Part shown: positions 24,079-34,990 of the stretch, in pieces
Position numbering within the stretch: the first letter of the stretch is position 1
Layout: every line of letters starts with the position of its first letter
NCBI RefSeq assembly: GCF_007997015.1
Contig: NZ_VOSM01000010.1
Coordinates: 1 to 64,000, forward strand
From: Lujinxingia vulgaris
Lineage (GTDB): Bacteria; Myxococcota_A; Bradymonadia; Bradymonadales; Bradymonadaceae
Length of the DNA stretch: 64,000 nucleotides
Reading direction: 5' to 3'
Translations under genes and position numbers: made by a program
Notes under the pieces: model-generated
What the model saw: only the letters and a program-made list of their open reading frames with translations
Told to the model about the DNA's origin: nothing
Databases searched by the model: none

Positions 24079-24490
24079 GTGCGTCGTTCGCTCCGACGGG
24101 GCTCTTTTATTTTGAAACAGATGCGTCGTTCGCTCCGACGGGGGAGGCTGGAATTAAAACAGGTGCGTCGTTCGGTCCGACGAGGCGTTTGCGCGTTGAA
24201 ACAGGTCTGTCGTTCGGTCCGACGCGCCTTGTTGGAATTGAAAGAGCGGCGTCGTTCGCTTCGATGGGGTTTCCTGGAATTGAAACAGGTGCGTCGTTCG
24301 GTCCGGGACGGGTGTTTCAATTCGGGGGAGAGGCGTCGTGCGGTCCGGCGAGGGTGTTTCAGTGGTGGGGAGGGTCGTCGTTTGCTTCGACGGAGGTGTT
24401 TTAAGCCGGAGATGGGGCGTCGTGCGGTTCGGCGCGGGTGTTTCAATCGTAGGAAGGATCGTCGTTCGCTTCGGCGCGGCGTTTTCATGT
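24079..24490. repeat. Ten-unit 42-bp tandem array (CGTCGTTCG…CGACG)
   Basis: CGTCGTTCG or close variants begin at 24082, 24124, 24166, 24208, 24250, 24292, 24334, 24376, 24418 and 24460: an exact 42-bp period. Each unit holds a small stem (CGTCG…CGACG) and a TTGAAACAGGTG-like joint, with a variable ~12-base middle. Because 42 is a multiple of three, both strands stay open. The plus strand reads 14-residue RRSLRRG…LKQ repeats (24079-24540, GTG start); the minus strand reads PRRTERRTCFN…K repeats (24042-24488, ATG start). Neither has a clear ribosome-binding site. Coding status is unresolved. The final two units are more diverged at the edges. Confidence 0.85.
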
Positions 24491-24629
24491 GTTGCGCGTC
24501 AAAAGCGATGGGTTTAGCGTGGGGTCATTCCACAACATGAGTCCTCGACGTCGGGGGAGGTCTTGAATAGGTCAGGGCCGCCTGTCCGGGGGACCTTTTG
24601 GCATGCGAATGCCTGAAGAGGGGTGAGTT

Positions 24630-25427
24630 ATGGCTCAGATTTCTCGTACGACGGCCCAGAAGAGCGCGATCAGCCGGACCATCGGGAGCACGGTGGAGGT
24701 GAATCATGAGGAGGTGGGAGCGCGGCTCGACCGGCTGCTCTTTCCGGACGGGGTGCCGGCCGATCTGACGATGGCGAAGGTGGTGAAGGCCGTGGGCGAT
24801 GTGACCCGTCGCAACGCCGCAGCCTTTGAGGGGGCGGAGCGTTTTCTGGCGACCGAGCGCAGCGAGGACCGTCGGCTGCGGGAGGCGCGTGACGCGGGCT
24901 TTGTGGCGCTGCGGCAGGTGCTGATCAAGGCCCGCGGCGCCATCGTGAACTACTGGGGCGAGTATGCGGCGCAGGATGTGGGTTTCGTGGGAACGACGCC
25001 GGAGACGGCGGAGCTGCTGCTGAGCTACGCGCGCAATGTTCGGGAAAAGCTCGGCCGGGGCTTTGATGACTACGAGGTCGACATGCCCTCCGACCTCGAC
25101 CTGGGCCGCCCCGACCCGGCCAACCTGGCCGCGGCGATCGAGGCGCGGGCCGCGGCGCTGGAGCAGGCGGTGAACGCCTACGGCGTGGAGGAGCGGGAGA
25201 CGCAGGGGGCGTTGCGGGAGCGCGACAAGGCCGAGGCCCAGTGGAGCACCCACTACAGCCCCGTCGCCTCGATCATCGAAGGGTTCTTCCGGCTCGCCGA
25301 GATGCCTGAGCTCGCCGAGCGGGTGCGGCCGACGGCCAGGAGGCGTGCGGGGTTGGTGGAGGAGGCCGACCTTGGCGAGCTGGAGGAGAGCGGAGAGCCC
25401 CGGGACGAGGCTGACGTCGTCGTCTGA
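24630..25427 (+). CDS. Helical protein of unknown function (265 aa)
   Basis: 265 residues from ATG 24630 with GAGGGGTGAGTT upstream. Almost entirely helical and highly charged, no signal peptide or membrane segment: LTMAKVVKAVGDVTRRNAAA, RLREARDAGFVALRQVLIKA, LAAAIEARAAALEQAVNAYG. The C-terminus is acidic (LEESGEPRDEADVVV). The layout suggests a coiled-coil or helical-bundle cytoplasmic protein. No family is recognised. It has its own leader and a strong intrinsic terminator right after the stop, so it is a single-gene transcription unit. Confidence 0.75.
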   Translation: MAQISRTTAQKSAISRTIGSTVEVNHEEVGARLDRLLFPDGVPADLTMAKVVKAVGDVTRRNAAAFEGAERFLATERSEDRRLREARDAGFVALRQVLIKARGAIVNYWGEYAAQDVGFVGTTPETAELLLSYARNVREKLGRGFDDYEVDMPSDLDLGRPDPANLAAAIEARAAALEQAVNAYGVEERETQGALRERDKAEAQWSTHYSPVASIIEGFFRLAEMPELAERVRPTARRRAGLVEEADLGELEESGEPRDEADVVV

Positions 25428-25448
25428 GGTTTGCGGTGTGAATGAATG

Positions 25449-25486
25449 AAAAACCCCCGGTCGCGCGTGGCGGCCGGGGGTTTTTT
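25449..25486 (+). terminator. Intrinsic terminator
   Basis: AAAACCCCCGG pairs with CCGGGGGTTTT around a GTCGCG…GCGGC centre, followed by TTTTTTG. It stands 22 bases after the stop of the 265-aa gene. The A-tract on the left makes it usable from both sides. Confidence 0.9.
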
Positions 25487-25496
25487 GTGGGTAGGG

Positions 25497-25545
25497 CTCG
25501 ATCTCGATCTCGGGCTCGATCTCGATCTCGGGCGTGAACCGCGCG
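25497..25545 (+). repeat. Short CTCGATCTCGAT repeat
   Basis: GGCTCGATCTCGATCTCGGG twice in tandem. The inverse, CGAGATCGAGCCCGAGATCG, opens the family D block at 62410, so this is probably a fragment of the D minisatellite family. Confidence 0.7.
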
Positions 25546-25557
25546 GCTGGGTGGTGC

Positions 25558-25630
25558 TCACGAATCGACCGACATCGCGAAGCGTGGCGCCCCACAACCA
25601 CCCAACCACCTGACCACCTAACCCCAAAGC
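25558..25630 (-). repeat. Family B repeat, minus orientation
   Basis: CTCACGAATCGACCGACATC, then CCACAACCACCCAACCACCT. It ends ~50 bases from the stop of the large DUF4215 lipoprotein gene. Confidence 0.8.
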
Positions 25631-25680
25631 GACCCCCCCCACCGCCCGCACGAGCCGCCCAACGTCGCGAACCCGGGCGC

Positions 25681-28137
<2,457 letters not shown>

Positions 28138-28254
28138 CAGAGACCTCAATCGTGAATGCGTGTGGGCGAACGTGTTTTCAGAACGTTACGGGTGTATCCC
28201 ACAACAGAGGGAGGTGTCGAGTGCGTGTAGGATGTCTGTTGCCGCAGCGTTAAC

Positions 28255-28308
28255 ACCAACCGAAAGAGGCGCCTCCGAGCGTTGCACGGGGCGCCTCTTT
28301 CGGTTGGT
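28255..28308. terminator. Perfect 19-bp-stem hairpin
   Basis: ACCAACCGAAAGAGGCGCC pairs exactly with GGCGCCTCTTTCGGTTGGT around a 16-base loop. The AAAGAGGCGCC core also forms the terminator at 30852-30892, upstream of the paralogous gene. There is no long T tract, so terminator function is likely but not certain. Confidence 0.55.
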
Positions 28309-28323
28309 ACCTGCGTCTGGACG

Positions 28324-28430
28324 GTGCCGAGCGGCCCTGGACGACGCTGACTGTGTCGCTGCGTCGTCGCCGTAGCTAAAGCTACTTGCTCCTCCTGGCT
28401 CCTTGTCATCGCCGCGCTGGATGCGCTCGG
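28324..28430 (+). repeat. Family A structured repeat, copy A4
   Basis: CCGAGCGGCCCTGGACGACG … GTAGC-TAAA-GCTAC … GCTGGATGCGCTCGG. It lacks the T tract and runs straight into copy A5. Confidence 0.85.
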
Positions 28431-28547
28431 TGCCGAGCGCCCCAGCGCTCCGCTAGCTGCGTCGCTGCGTCCTCGCGGTGGCGCTGCCACAGCTTCGTCC
28501 TGGCTCCTTGCTATCGAAGGCCCTGGATGCGCTCGGGTTTTTTATTT
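28431..28547 (+). repeat. Family A structured repeat, copy A5
   Basis: CCGAGCGCCCCAGCGC … GTGGC-GCT-GCCAC … CCCTGGATGCGCTCGGG plus T tract. The apical stem differs from other copies at both paired positions (A-T replaced by G-C), keeping the pairing. Confidence 0.85.
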
Positions 28548-28572
28548 TGCGAAGGACGCCAGCCGCACACAC

Positions 28573-28738
28573 GAATCGACCAGCGTAGTGAAGCGTGGCG
28601 CCTCACAACCACCCAACCACCCAACCACCTGACCACAAAGCGACCCCCCCACCGCCCACACGAATCGACCACTGCCGCAAACCCCGGCGCTCCACAACCA
28701 CCCAACCACCCAACCACCTGACCACAAAGCGACCCCCC
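28573..28738 (-). repeat. Two family B repeats in tandem, minus orientation
   Basis: Copies at 28573-28646 and 28659-28738, each ACGAATCGACCA… then CCACAACCACCCAACCACCC and CTGACCACAAAGCGACCCCC. With A4-A5 they fill the whole gap between the two paralogous lipoprotein genes. Confidence 0.85.
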
Positions 28739-28779
28739 CGGCGCCCGCACGAATCGCCCGCCATCGCGAACCCGGGCGC

Positions 28780-30636
28780 TCAGGGCAGCTTATCGCCCAC
28801 CTGACACATGAATCGCGTGGTGCTGTAACCGGGAGCGACGATGTCATTGTAGTGGTCGATGTCACCGTTGGCGTCCCAGGAGTAGAACATGGAGGCGGTG
28901 GTGGTGTTGTCGCCGTTGGGTTCGGTGATGTCGGAGCGGTCGGAGATGTAGAAGGGGCCGTCGTCGCTGGCGCTCCAGCCGCAGCTGGCGTTGGAGGAGT
29001 TGAGGGGCTGTGCGGTGCAGGTGGCGCCGTTGAAGTCGGGGTAGATGCCGAAGAGGCGAGCGTAGTCGTCGTGGGCGTCGGGTCCGACGTTGGGGTTGCG
29101 GGCCAGGGCGATGGTGCTGGCGAGGTGGGCGGGGGAGCGGGGAATGTGCAGCTGCATGCCGTGTGCGGCGCAGAGGGCTTCGGCATCGGCGGCGTAGAGC
29201 ACGGTGCCGGGGTTGAGTTTGAGGAAGGTGTAGCCGCCGCCGTCGGTGGTCATGTCGCAGTAGACCTCGAGGGGGAGATCGCCACCGGTGTCGATGAGGT
29301 ATTCGCCGCTGGTGAGGGTGGAGTCCCAGGAGAGGAGGTCGAGGCAGCTGGAGGGCAGGCCGCAGTGGCCGGTGTCGCTGCAGGGGATGCCGGCTGCGCA
29401 GTCGGCGTCGACGTTGCATTGCTGGCCGACGGCGCAGGGAGCGCAGGGGCCGCCGCAGTCGAGGTCGGACTCGTCCTGGTTGAGGATGCCGTCGTCGCAG
29501 GTGGCCAGCACGCAGGCGTTGGAGCAGGCGTCGGTGTCGTGGAGGTTGCCGTCGTCGCACTCTTCGAAGTCCTCGTGCACGATGTCGTCGCCGCAGAAGG
29601 CGGGCTGGCAGGCGTTTGTGCAGGCGTCGGTGTCGTGGAGGTTGCCGTCGTCGCAGGTTTCGCCGGCGGCGGGGTTGAGGATGCCATCGCCGCATTGGGA
29701 GGCGGTGCAGTTGGAGTTGCAGGCTTCGGAGGGGCCGGCGTCGTCGCATTGCTCGACGCCTTCGTGCACGGCGCCGTCGCCGCAGGTGGCTTCGACGCAG
29801 GTGTCGAGGCAGGCGTCGGTGTTGTCGTCGTTGCCGTCGTCGCAGGCTTCGTCGTCTTGCACGATGGCGTCGCCGCAGGTGGGCAGGGCGCAGGCGTTGG
29901 TGCAGGCGTCGTCGTCGATGTCGTTGCCGTCGTCGCAGCCTTCGCCGGACTGGACGATGCTGTCGCCGCAGGTGGGAAGGGCGCAGGCGTTGGTGCAGGT
30001 GTCGTCGTCGATATCGTTGCCGTCGTCGCAGGCTTCGCCGGCGGCGGTGTTGAGGACGCCGTCGCCGCACTCGGCGGCGGAGCAGTCGTCGTTGCAGGCC
30101 GCAGATTCGCCGGCGTCGTCGCAGGTTTCACCGGCGCTTGCGTTGAGGACGCCGTCGCCGCATTGAGCTGCGGAGCAGTCGTCGTTGCAGGCTTCGGATT
30201 CGCCGGCGTCGTCGCAGGTTTCTCCGGCGCTTGCGTTGACGATGCCGTCGCCACACTGGGCGGCGGAGCAGTCGTCGTTGCAGGCTGCGGATTCGCCGGC
30301 GTCGTCGCAGGCTTCGCCGGCGCTTGCGTTGAGGATGCCGTCGCCACACTGGGCAGCGGAGCAATCGTCGTTGCAGGTTTCGGATTCGTCGGCGTCGTCG
30401 CAGTCTTCACCTTCGTGCACGACGCCGTCGCCGCAGGAGGGCAGGGCGCAGAGGCCGTCGGTGGGGTGGCAGAAGTCGCTTGCGCATTGGGCGTCGCGCT
30501 CGCAGGCGGCGCCGTCGTCGCGGGTGCCCTGGTTGGAGGTGACTGTGGCGTCGCCGCAGGCGCTGAAGGCGGCGAGGGCCGCCAGGATGAGGGCGACGCA
30601 GGAGGATTTGAGAGAGGCGGACGGGGACACGCGCAT
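28780..30636 (-). CDS. Myxobacterial Cys-rich (DUF4215) lipoprotein with fibrinogen-like C-terminus
   Basis: 618 residues from ATG 30636, with CAGGAA upstream. Lipoprotein signal MRVSPSASLKSSCVALILAA, lipid Cys at C27 (FSAC). About residues 55-400 contain about eleven DUF4215 repeats ([20 protein letters not shown] type), several nearly identical to each other, which suggests recent internal expansion. [15 protein letters not shown] spacer follows. About 445-618 is one fibrinogen-like domain ([17 protein letters not shown] … [11 protein letters not shown]), nearly the same as the C-terminus of the neighbouring paralogue. A surface-exposed adhesin or binding role is inferred. Internal repeat number may vary between strains. 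Confidence 0.9.
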   Translation of the reverse strand: MRVSPSASLKSSCVALILAALAAFSACGDATVTSNQGTRDDGAACERDAQCASDFCHPTDGLCALPSCGDGVVHEGEDCDDADESETCNDDCSAAQCGDGILNASAGEACDDAGESAACNDDCSAAQCGDGIVNASAGETCDDAGESEACNDDCSAAQCGDGVLNASAGETCDDAGESAACNDDCSAAECGDGVLNTAAGEACDDGNDIDDDTCTNACALPTCGDSIVQSGEGCDDGNDIDDDACTNACALPTCGDAIVQDDEACDDGNDDNTDACLDTCVEATCGDGAVHEGVEQCDDAGPSEACNSNCTASQCGDGILNPAAGETCDDGNLHDTDACTNACQPAFCGDDIVHEDFEECDDGNLHDTDACSNACVLATCDDGILNQDESDLDCGGPCAPCAVGQQCNVDADCAAGIPCSDTGHCGLPSSCLDLLSWDSTLTSGEYLIDTGGDLPLEVYCDMTTDGGGYTFLKLNPGTVLYAADAEALCAAHGMQLHIPRSPAHLASTIALARNPNVGPDAHDDYARLFGIYPDFNGATCTAQPLNSSNASCGWSASDDGPFYISDRSDITEPNGDNTTTASMFYSWDANGDIDHYNDIVAPGYSTTRFMCQVGDKLP

Positions 30637-30851
30637 GGGATATTTCCTGGTGCGGATGGGTTGGGGAGACGTTGGCACGGGTGGTGTTCGAGCGTTACAT
30701 TTCTTCGCATAATGAGAAGCATAGAATCAATCGTCAATTCGACCTCTCCCGAAGAGGAGGTTGGATGCGTGAGGACGTCTCGAAGCATAAAACGTGCAGG
30801 GGGTGAGGTGCGGACGTCTGCAGAGGCGGCGACTTCCCGGGGGGCCCGATA
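30637..30851. other. Leader region of the DUF4215 lipoprotein gene
   Basis: Moderately AT-rich sequence with TAATGAGAAGCATAGAATCA at 30710-30729, which probably holds the promoter of the minus-strand gene. No gene, no clear -35/-10 pair and no dispersed repeat of families A-D is seen. Confidence 0.4.
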
Positions 30852-30892
30852 TAAAAAGAGGCGCCCCCGAGTGTAAGGGGCGCCTCTTTTGG
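30852..30892 (-). terminator. Intrinsic terminator of the lipoprotein gene at 30975-32894
   Basis: On the minus strand AAAAGAGGCGCCCC pairs with GGGGGCGCCTCTTTT around TTACACTC, followed by TTTATATC. It stands ~85 bases after the stop of the upstream minus-strand gene. Confidence 0.85.
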
Positions 30893-30974
30893 CGGAGCAT
30901 GGTGCGGCGTCTGGCGACCTCTCGTTCTCTCGTTCTCTCGTTCCGAGGCAGCGCCAGACCCGCGATGTCTGTGC

Positions 30975-32894
30975 TTAGTCCTGGTAGCACATCGGCGGGG
31001 TACTGAACTCACCAAGCTCCTGGCAGCCCCCGTCTTCGACGCTGGCCTCGATCCCTTCGATGTCAAAGATGACAGACCCGGTGGGTTGGTTACTAAAGGC
31101 CAGGCATTCTCGACCGAACTGCTCATGGCACTCACCGATGACCACGGTGACCTGTACGTCGGTCATCAGAGGCAGGTCCAGGGCGAAGCCTCCATCGGCG
31201 TCGGTGATGCCCTGAGCCAGGATCTGGCCCCGATCTTCGGGGTTTACATCAGGGCCGCAGGTGAGCTCGACATCGCCCAGGTAGATGTAGACGGGCTGGT
31301 CGGCTCGGGGCACGCCGACATACTCATCGTCTTGCGTCGTGTAGGAGTTGAGGATGCCCTCGACGCAGGTCGTCGAGCCGCTCTCCAGCACAAGCTCGCC
31401 GGCGTCTTCGCAGCCATCGGAGCCGCAGGCAGCCTCGGTAAAGGCGTCGGAGTCCAGGCTGATGATGGCCTGAGCGGCGGCGTCGTCATGCACCGAGACA
31501 AGTTCCACCTCGTCGACCGGCGGCAGGGCCAGGCAGTAGGTGCCGTCGTCGCCGGACTCGGTGAGGGCGGAGGCGGGGCCGGTCATCATCTCATAGAGGC
31601 CGTAGACGGGGGCGCCGGCCACCGGTTCGGCGTCCTCATTGAGCAGGATGCCGCTGAGGCAGCCGCGGGCGTTGCTCATCTCGATGGTGACCTTGAGGCA
31701 TTCCCCGCCCTCCTCCGACTGGCAGCTCGCCGCCGTCTCGTTGCCGACGACCGTCAGCGGGCCGTCTGCATTCTGGTAGTAGAAGGAGTGCAGCGCGCTG
31801 AGCTCGATGGTGCCCTCGCGCATAAAGTCCACACAGGTGATGCCCATATCGTCGGTGGCGCCAAAGGGGGCGACGCGGCCCAGGTAGCTCTGGGCCTCGC
31901 CCTCAACGGTCGCGCCGGGGATGGGCTCGCCAGTCTCGGCGTCGATGACGGTGACTTCCACGCAGTTGCGCGTCCCAAGGGGCTTGTCGACGTTCCACCA
32001 GCTGAAGTGGGAGGCGCGACACGAGGCCACCAGGCCATCGCCGGCGATGACCTCGCACTCACTCTCATAGACCCAGCGGGCCTGCTGCAGATCAAAGCTC
32101 CAGAAGGGGATCGTGTCGCCGACCGCATAGTCGGAGAAGGCCTGGGAGATGGGGAAGTCCAGCTGGGCCTCGATGCCCTCGGCCAGTTGCAGTTTTTCGC
32201 CATTCTGCCAGAAGCTGATGTCGGCCATATAGACGCTCAACAGATCCACCGGATCGCCCTCGGAGGGCACCCCGATGAGGGGTCCGGGCATAAAGCGCAG
32301 GTCATCGCTGGAGGGCTCAATGCCGGCGAAGGTCATCTCGGCCTGGCCCACCACGGGGTTGCCCTCACCGTCGACCAGGGCGTTGGCCGGGAGGTTGATG
32401 CGGACACCGCGGACCTCCAGGGTGGCGGGAGCTTCGGCATCAAAGCTCTGCGCCTCTCCCAGGGCCAGCAGGCGTACCAGCGCGCTCATCTGCTGACCCT
32501 CGGCCGCCTCCACCACCGGTCGCTCCGCGCTGGAGGGGGCGTAGCCTTCGGCCTCGATCTGCACGATCATGGTCTCGGCGCCGGCGGCCGGCTCAATGAG
32601 CACCTGGCCGCCGAGATCGGTGAGGTGGGCCTGGCCCTGGTAGATCACGCTGGCGCCGGCGATGGGCATTCCCGCCTGGTCTTGCACCTTCAGAGAGAGG
32701 GGGAGCGCGCGGGTCTCGACCGGATCACCGCCGTCGGGATCAGGATCGGCATCAAGCTCGGCGTCGGGCTGGCCAGCGTCGGGGACCTCGGTGTTGGGGT
32801 GTTCATCGGCAGTGTCCGAGCAGGCCACCGGGCCACCGGCCAGCGCACCGACCAGCATCATCAGGCTTAAACGTTTCGAAAGAGGACTCATCAT
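30975..32894 (-). CDS. Lipoprotein with carboxypeptidase-regulatory-like domains
   Basis: 639 residues from ATG 32894, with GGAGAATGTA upstream. Signal MMSPLSKRLSLMMLVGALAG, lipid Cys at C25 (PVAC), then an Asp/Pro-rich linker. About 65-145 is a carboxypeptidase-regulatory-like beta-sandwich (LSLKVQDQAGMPIAGASVIY). About 160-300 resembles CILP/FAM171-type domains (VRGVRINLPANALVDGEGNP, then VVGQAEMTFAGIEPSSDDLR). Two or three further regulatory-like domains follow (VEVTVIDAETGEPIPGATVE, GCLSGILLNEDAEPVAGAPV), with Cys pairs between. Such proteins are surface or periplasmic scaffolds of unknown ligand. It has its own terminator. Confidence 0.85.
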   Translation of the reverse strand: MMSPLSKRLSLMMLVGALAGGPVACSDTADEHPNTEVPDAGQPDAELDADPDPDGGDPVETRALPLSLKVQDQAGMPIAGASVIYQGQAHLTDLGGQVLIEPAAGAETMIVQIEAEGYAPSSAERPVVEAAEGQQMSALVRLLALGEAQSFDAEAPATLEVRGVRINLPANALVDGEGNPVVGQAEMTFAGIEPSSDDLRFMPGPLIGVPSEGDPVDLLSVYMADISFWQNGEKLQLAEGIEAQLDFPISQAFSDYAVGDTIPFWSFDLQQARWVYESECEVIAGDGLVASCRASHFSWWNVDKPLGTRNCVEVTVIDAETGEPIPGATVEGEAQSYLGRVAPFGATDDMGITCVDFMREGTIELSALHSFYYQNADGPLTVVGNETAASCQSEEGGECLKVTIEMSNARGCLSGILLNEDAEPVAGAPVYGLYEMMTGPASALTESGDDGTYCLALPPVDEVELVSVHDDAAAQAIISLDSDAFTEAACGSDGCEDAGELVLESGSTTCVEGILNSYTTQDDEYVGVPRADQPVYIYLGDVELTCGPDVNPEDRGQILAQGITDADGGFALDLPLMTDVQVTVVIGECHEQFGRECLAFSNQPTGSVIFDIEGIEASVEDGGCQELGEFSTPPMCYQD

Positions 32895-33205
32895 TACATT
32901 CTCCATCCAGCGTGTGGGACGCACGGTGCTGGCTCCTCATGAGCACGTTACCGTCAGGGATGCGTCCCAGATCAGGTGTCTCCCGCATCCGGGACCGGAC
33001 CTAATTGCACCTTCAGTGCCAGCGTGGTCGTGGAGGTCTCATTTTGTTGAGGGGCAGCGCTAGATTGGCGTGGTGGTTGAGCAAGTGCGAGAGCCTTGAC
33101 TCGGGATTTCTCTTTGTCCGCTCGTGTCGTCCATTGGCGTTGATGCTCCGGCTGGCAGAGTAGTGCACCGCTTCCTGTGCTCACCGGAAGGTTAGCACTC
33201 CACGT
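32895..33205. other. Intergenic leader, no gene seen
   Basis: Contains the probable promoter of the minus-strand lipoprotein gene. No repeat of families A-D and no protein-like frame with a ribosome-binding site could be recognised. Confidence 0.4.
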
Positions 33206-33324
33206 GCCGAGCGCATCCAGGACGACGCTGACGGCGTCGATAGGGATTCGCGGTAGCGCTGCTACAGCTTCATCCCAATCTCCTTGTCAGGCGCCGCCCT
33301 GGATGCGCTCGGGTTTTTTATTTT
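33206..33324 (+). repeat. Family A structured repeat, copy A7 (best-preserved)
   Basis: Outer arms CCGAGCGCATCCAGG and CCTGGATGCGCTCGG pair perfectly over 15 bp. Middle arms GATAGGGAT/ATCCCAATC and apical GTAGC-GCT-GCTAC are all visible, followed by GGGTTTTTTATTTTGCG. Confidence 0.9.
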
Positions 33325-33349
33325 GCGTGCGAACCCCCCATCGCGCTCA

Positions 33350-33428
33350 CGAATCGACCAGCGTCGTGTAGCGTGGCGTTGCGCCACCACCCGACCCCCC
33401 CACCACCAGACTGACCTCAAAGCGAGCC
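33350..33428 (-). repeat. Family B repeat, minus orientation (diverged)
   Basis: CTCACGAATCGACCAGCGTC, then a CCACCACCCGACCCCCCCAC variant of the C-rich stretch. It follows A7. Confidence 0.7.
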
Positions 33429-33455
33429 CCCCAACTACCCAACCACCGACAACGT

Positions 33456-33494
33456 ACCGACCGGGGGTCGGACATCGACCTTTGTTTATGCGGG
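33456..33494 (+). repeat. Family C palindromic repeat
   Basis: ACCGACCGGGGGTCGGACAT … TTTATGCGGGGGATCGG. The remaining ~260 bases before the catalase gene show no gene. Confidence 0.8.
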
Positions 33495-33758
33495 GGATCG
33501 GCGATCGAAGCGTTCTGCTGCTCGAAAAGATCTTGAAGTTGAGAAGGCGGCGCGCACGTTGCCGGGGTCCAAATCAAACGCTGTATTTTTGCAACACCCG
33601 GAGCCTTCCGCTGGCTCGCCGTCTCTCCACCGCGTTGTGGGGGAGTGGTTGATGTTGCGACGTTCCCTAAAACCCCTGTGAGCGTAGGCTCGGGGCGAAG
33701 TCGTGTGGACGGACGTTTTCCCTCGTTGATGTATCACCATCACGGATCAGGAGAGCGT

Positions 33759-34763
33759 ATGTTTACCCATGTCAAAGACCTGCAGTTCGATGTGCGCGTT
33801 GAGAGGCCCGACCCGCGTTTTGCGAGCATTCTGCTCGAGCAGTTCGGGGGGGCCAATGGCGAGTTGAAGGCGGCGATGCAGTATTTCGTGCAGGCGTTTG
33901 GCTGCCGTCGTCCTTTCCCGGAGAAGTACGACATGCTTATGGACATCGCGACCGAGGAGCTGAGCCACCTGGAGATGGTGGGTGCGTTGATCACGATGCT
34001 GCTCGACGGCATCAACGGGGAGCTCAAGGACGCGGCCAACGCCGTGGAGTGGATGACGGTGATGGGGGGCGGAAAGGCTCAGAAGGAGCAGTTCATTCAT
34101 GAGGCGATCATGGATCCGCAGTTCCTGGTGCTGAGCGGCGGCGGGCCCAGGCTCACCGACAGCCAGGGCAATCCCTGGTCGGGCACCTACGTCAACGCCA
34201 ACGGCGATCCCACCGTCGATCTGCGCTCGAATATCGCGGCGGAGTCGCGGGCGAAGATCGTCTACGAGTATTTGATGCAGTTCACCGACGACAGCGATGT
34301 GAAGGAGACGCTGGGGTTTTTGATGACCCGGGAGGTGGCACATATGAATATGTTCCGCGCGGCCTTGAGCGAGATCGAGGAGAATTTTCCGCCGGGTGTG
34401 CTCAAGGGCGATCCGCGCTTCACGCATAAGTACTACAACATGTCCAACGGCACGGAGGTGCGCGGCTCGTGGAACCAGGGCCAGGGTCCGTGGGAGAGCG
34501 GCGAGGAGTGGGAGTATATCGAGAACCCGGTGCAGCAGGTGATGGAGACCAAGGGTCAGAAGAAGGGCACGATGAACGGGTCGGCCAAGGATGTGAAGAA
34601 GGTCGAGAAGGAGAACAAAGCGTTGAGCAAGATGAAGAGCCAGGAGATCAAGAAGAGCATGCCCAAGAAGGGCCAGGCCTGGTCGGAGTATTCGCAGGAG
34701 AAGAGCAGCGCGAAGTCGAAGAAGGGGGGCGGTCCGAGCCCGTCGAGCAGTCGGATGAAGTGA
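33759..34763 (+). CDS. Manganese catalase
   Basis: 334 residues from ATG 33759, preceded by CAGGAGAGCGT. A ferritin-like four-helix bundle with a di-Mn site disproportionates hydrogen peroxide without haem. Ligand-bearing motifs: GANGELKAAMQYF (E35), ATEELSHLEMVG (about 64-75), SNIAAESRAKIVYEYL, and LMTREVAHMNMFRAAL. The C-terminal ~75 residues are Lys/Ser-rich and probably disordered (KGQKKGTMNGSAKDVKKVEK onwards), with an AWSEY motif near the end. A decayed copy of this tail lies at 37868-38197. It is a single-gene unit with its own terminator. Confidence 0.95.
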   Translation: MFTHVKDLQFDVRVERPDPRFASILLEQFGGANGELKAAMQYFVQAFGCRRPFPEKYDMLMDIATEELSHLEMVGALITMLLDGINGELKDAANAVEWMTVMGGGKAQKEQFIHEAIMDPQFLVLSGGGPRLTDSQGNPWSGTYVNANGDPTVDLRSNIAAESRAKIVYEYLMQFTDDSDVKETLGFLMTREVAHMNMFRAALSEIEENFPPGVLKGDPRFTHKYYNMSNGTEVRGSWNQGQGPWESGEEWEYIENPVQQVMETKGQKKGTMNGSAKDVKKVEKENKALSKMKSQEIKKSMPKKGQAWSEYSQEKSSAKSKKGGGPSPSSSRMK

Positions 34764-34797
34764 GCACGAGCCTCGGTGATGGGTGAGGTGCAGAGGT

Positions 34798-34841
34798 GAA
34801 AAAGCCCCCGGTCGCAGAGTGCGGCCGGGGGCTTTTTTGTT
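34798..34841 (+). terminator. Intrinsic terminator of the Mn catalase gene
   Basis: AAAAAGCCCCCGG pairs with CCGGGGGCTTTTTT around TCGCAGAGTGCGG, followed by TTGTTTTT. The A and T tracts on both sides suit bidirectional use with the convergent gene ending at 34991. Confidence 0.92.
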
Positions 34842-34990
34842 TTTACCCACATGCAGTCTTCCGCTACGGAGCGGGAATGGCGAGTCTCCCAGGGAAGGGA
34901 GACCGGCTCTTTTCGTGGAGCAGAATTGCGGGTAAGGCGTCGAAAACGCCCGGCGGGAGAAGCCTGGAATGCTTCTCTTTGCCGCCGTTG

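Noticed and set aside
24079-24490. CRISPR array (TTGAAAC-like joints, regular spacing)
   Set aside because: The constant 42-bp period leaves only ~12 variable bases per unit, too short for spacers; similarity continues through the variable part; no cas genes are in the window.
28852-30876. 674-codon plus-strand ORF rich in Val/Ala/Gly
   Set aside because: Mirror image of the repeated DUF4215 gene; the periodicity is inherited from it.
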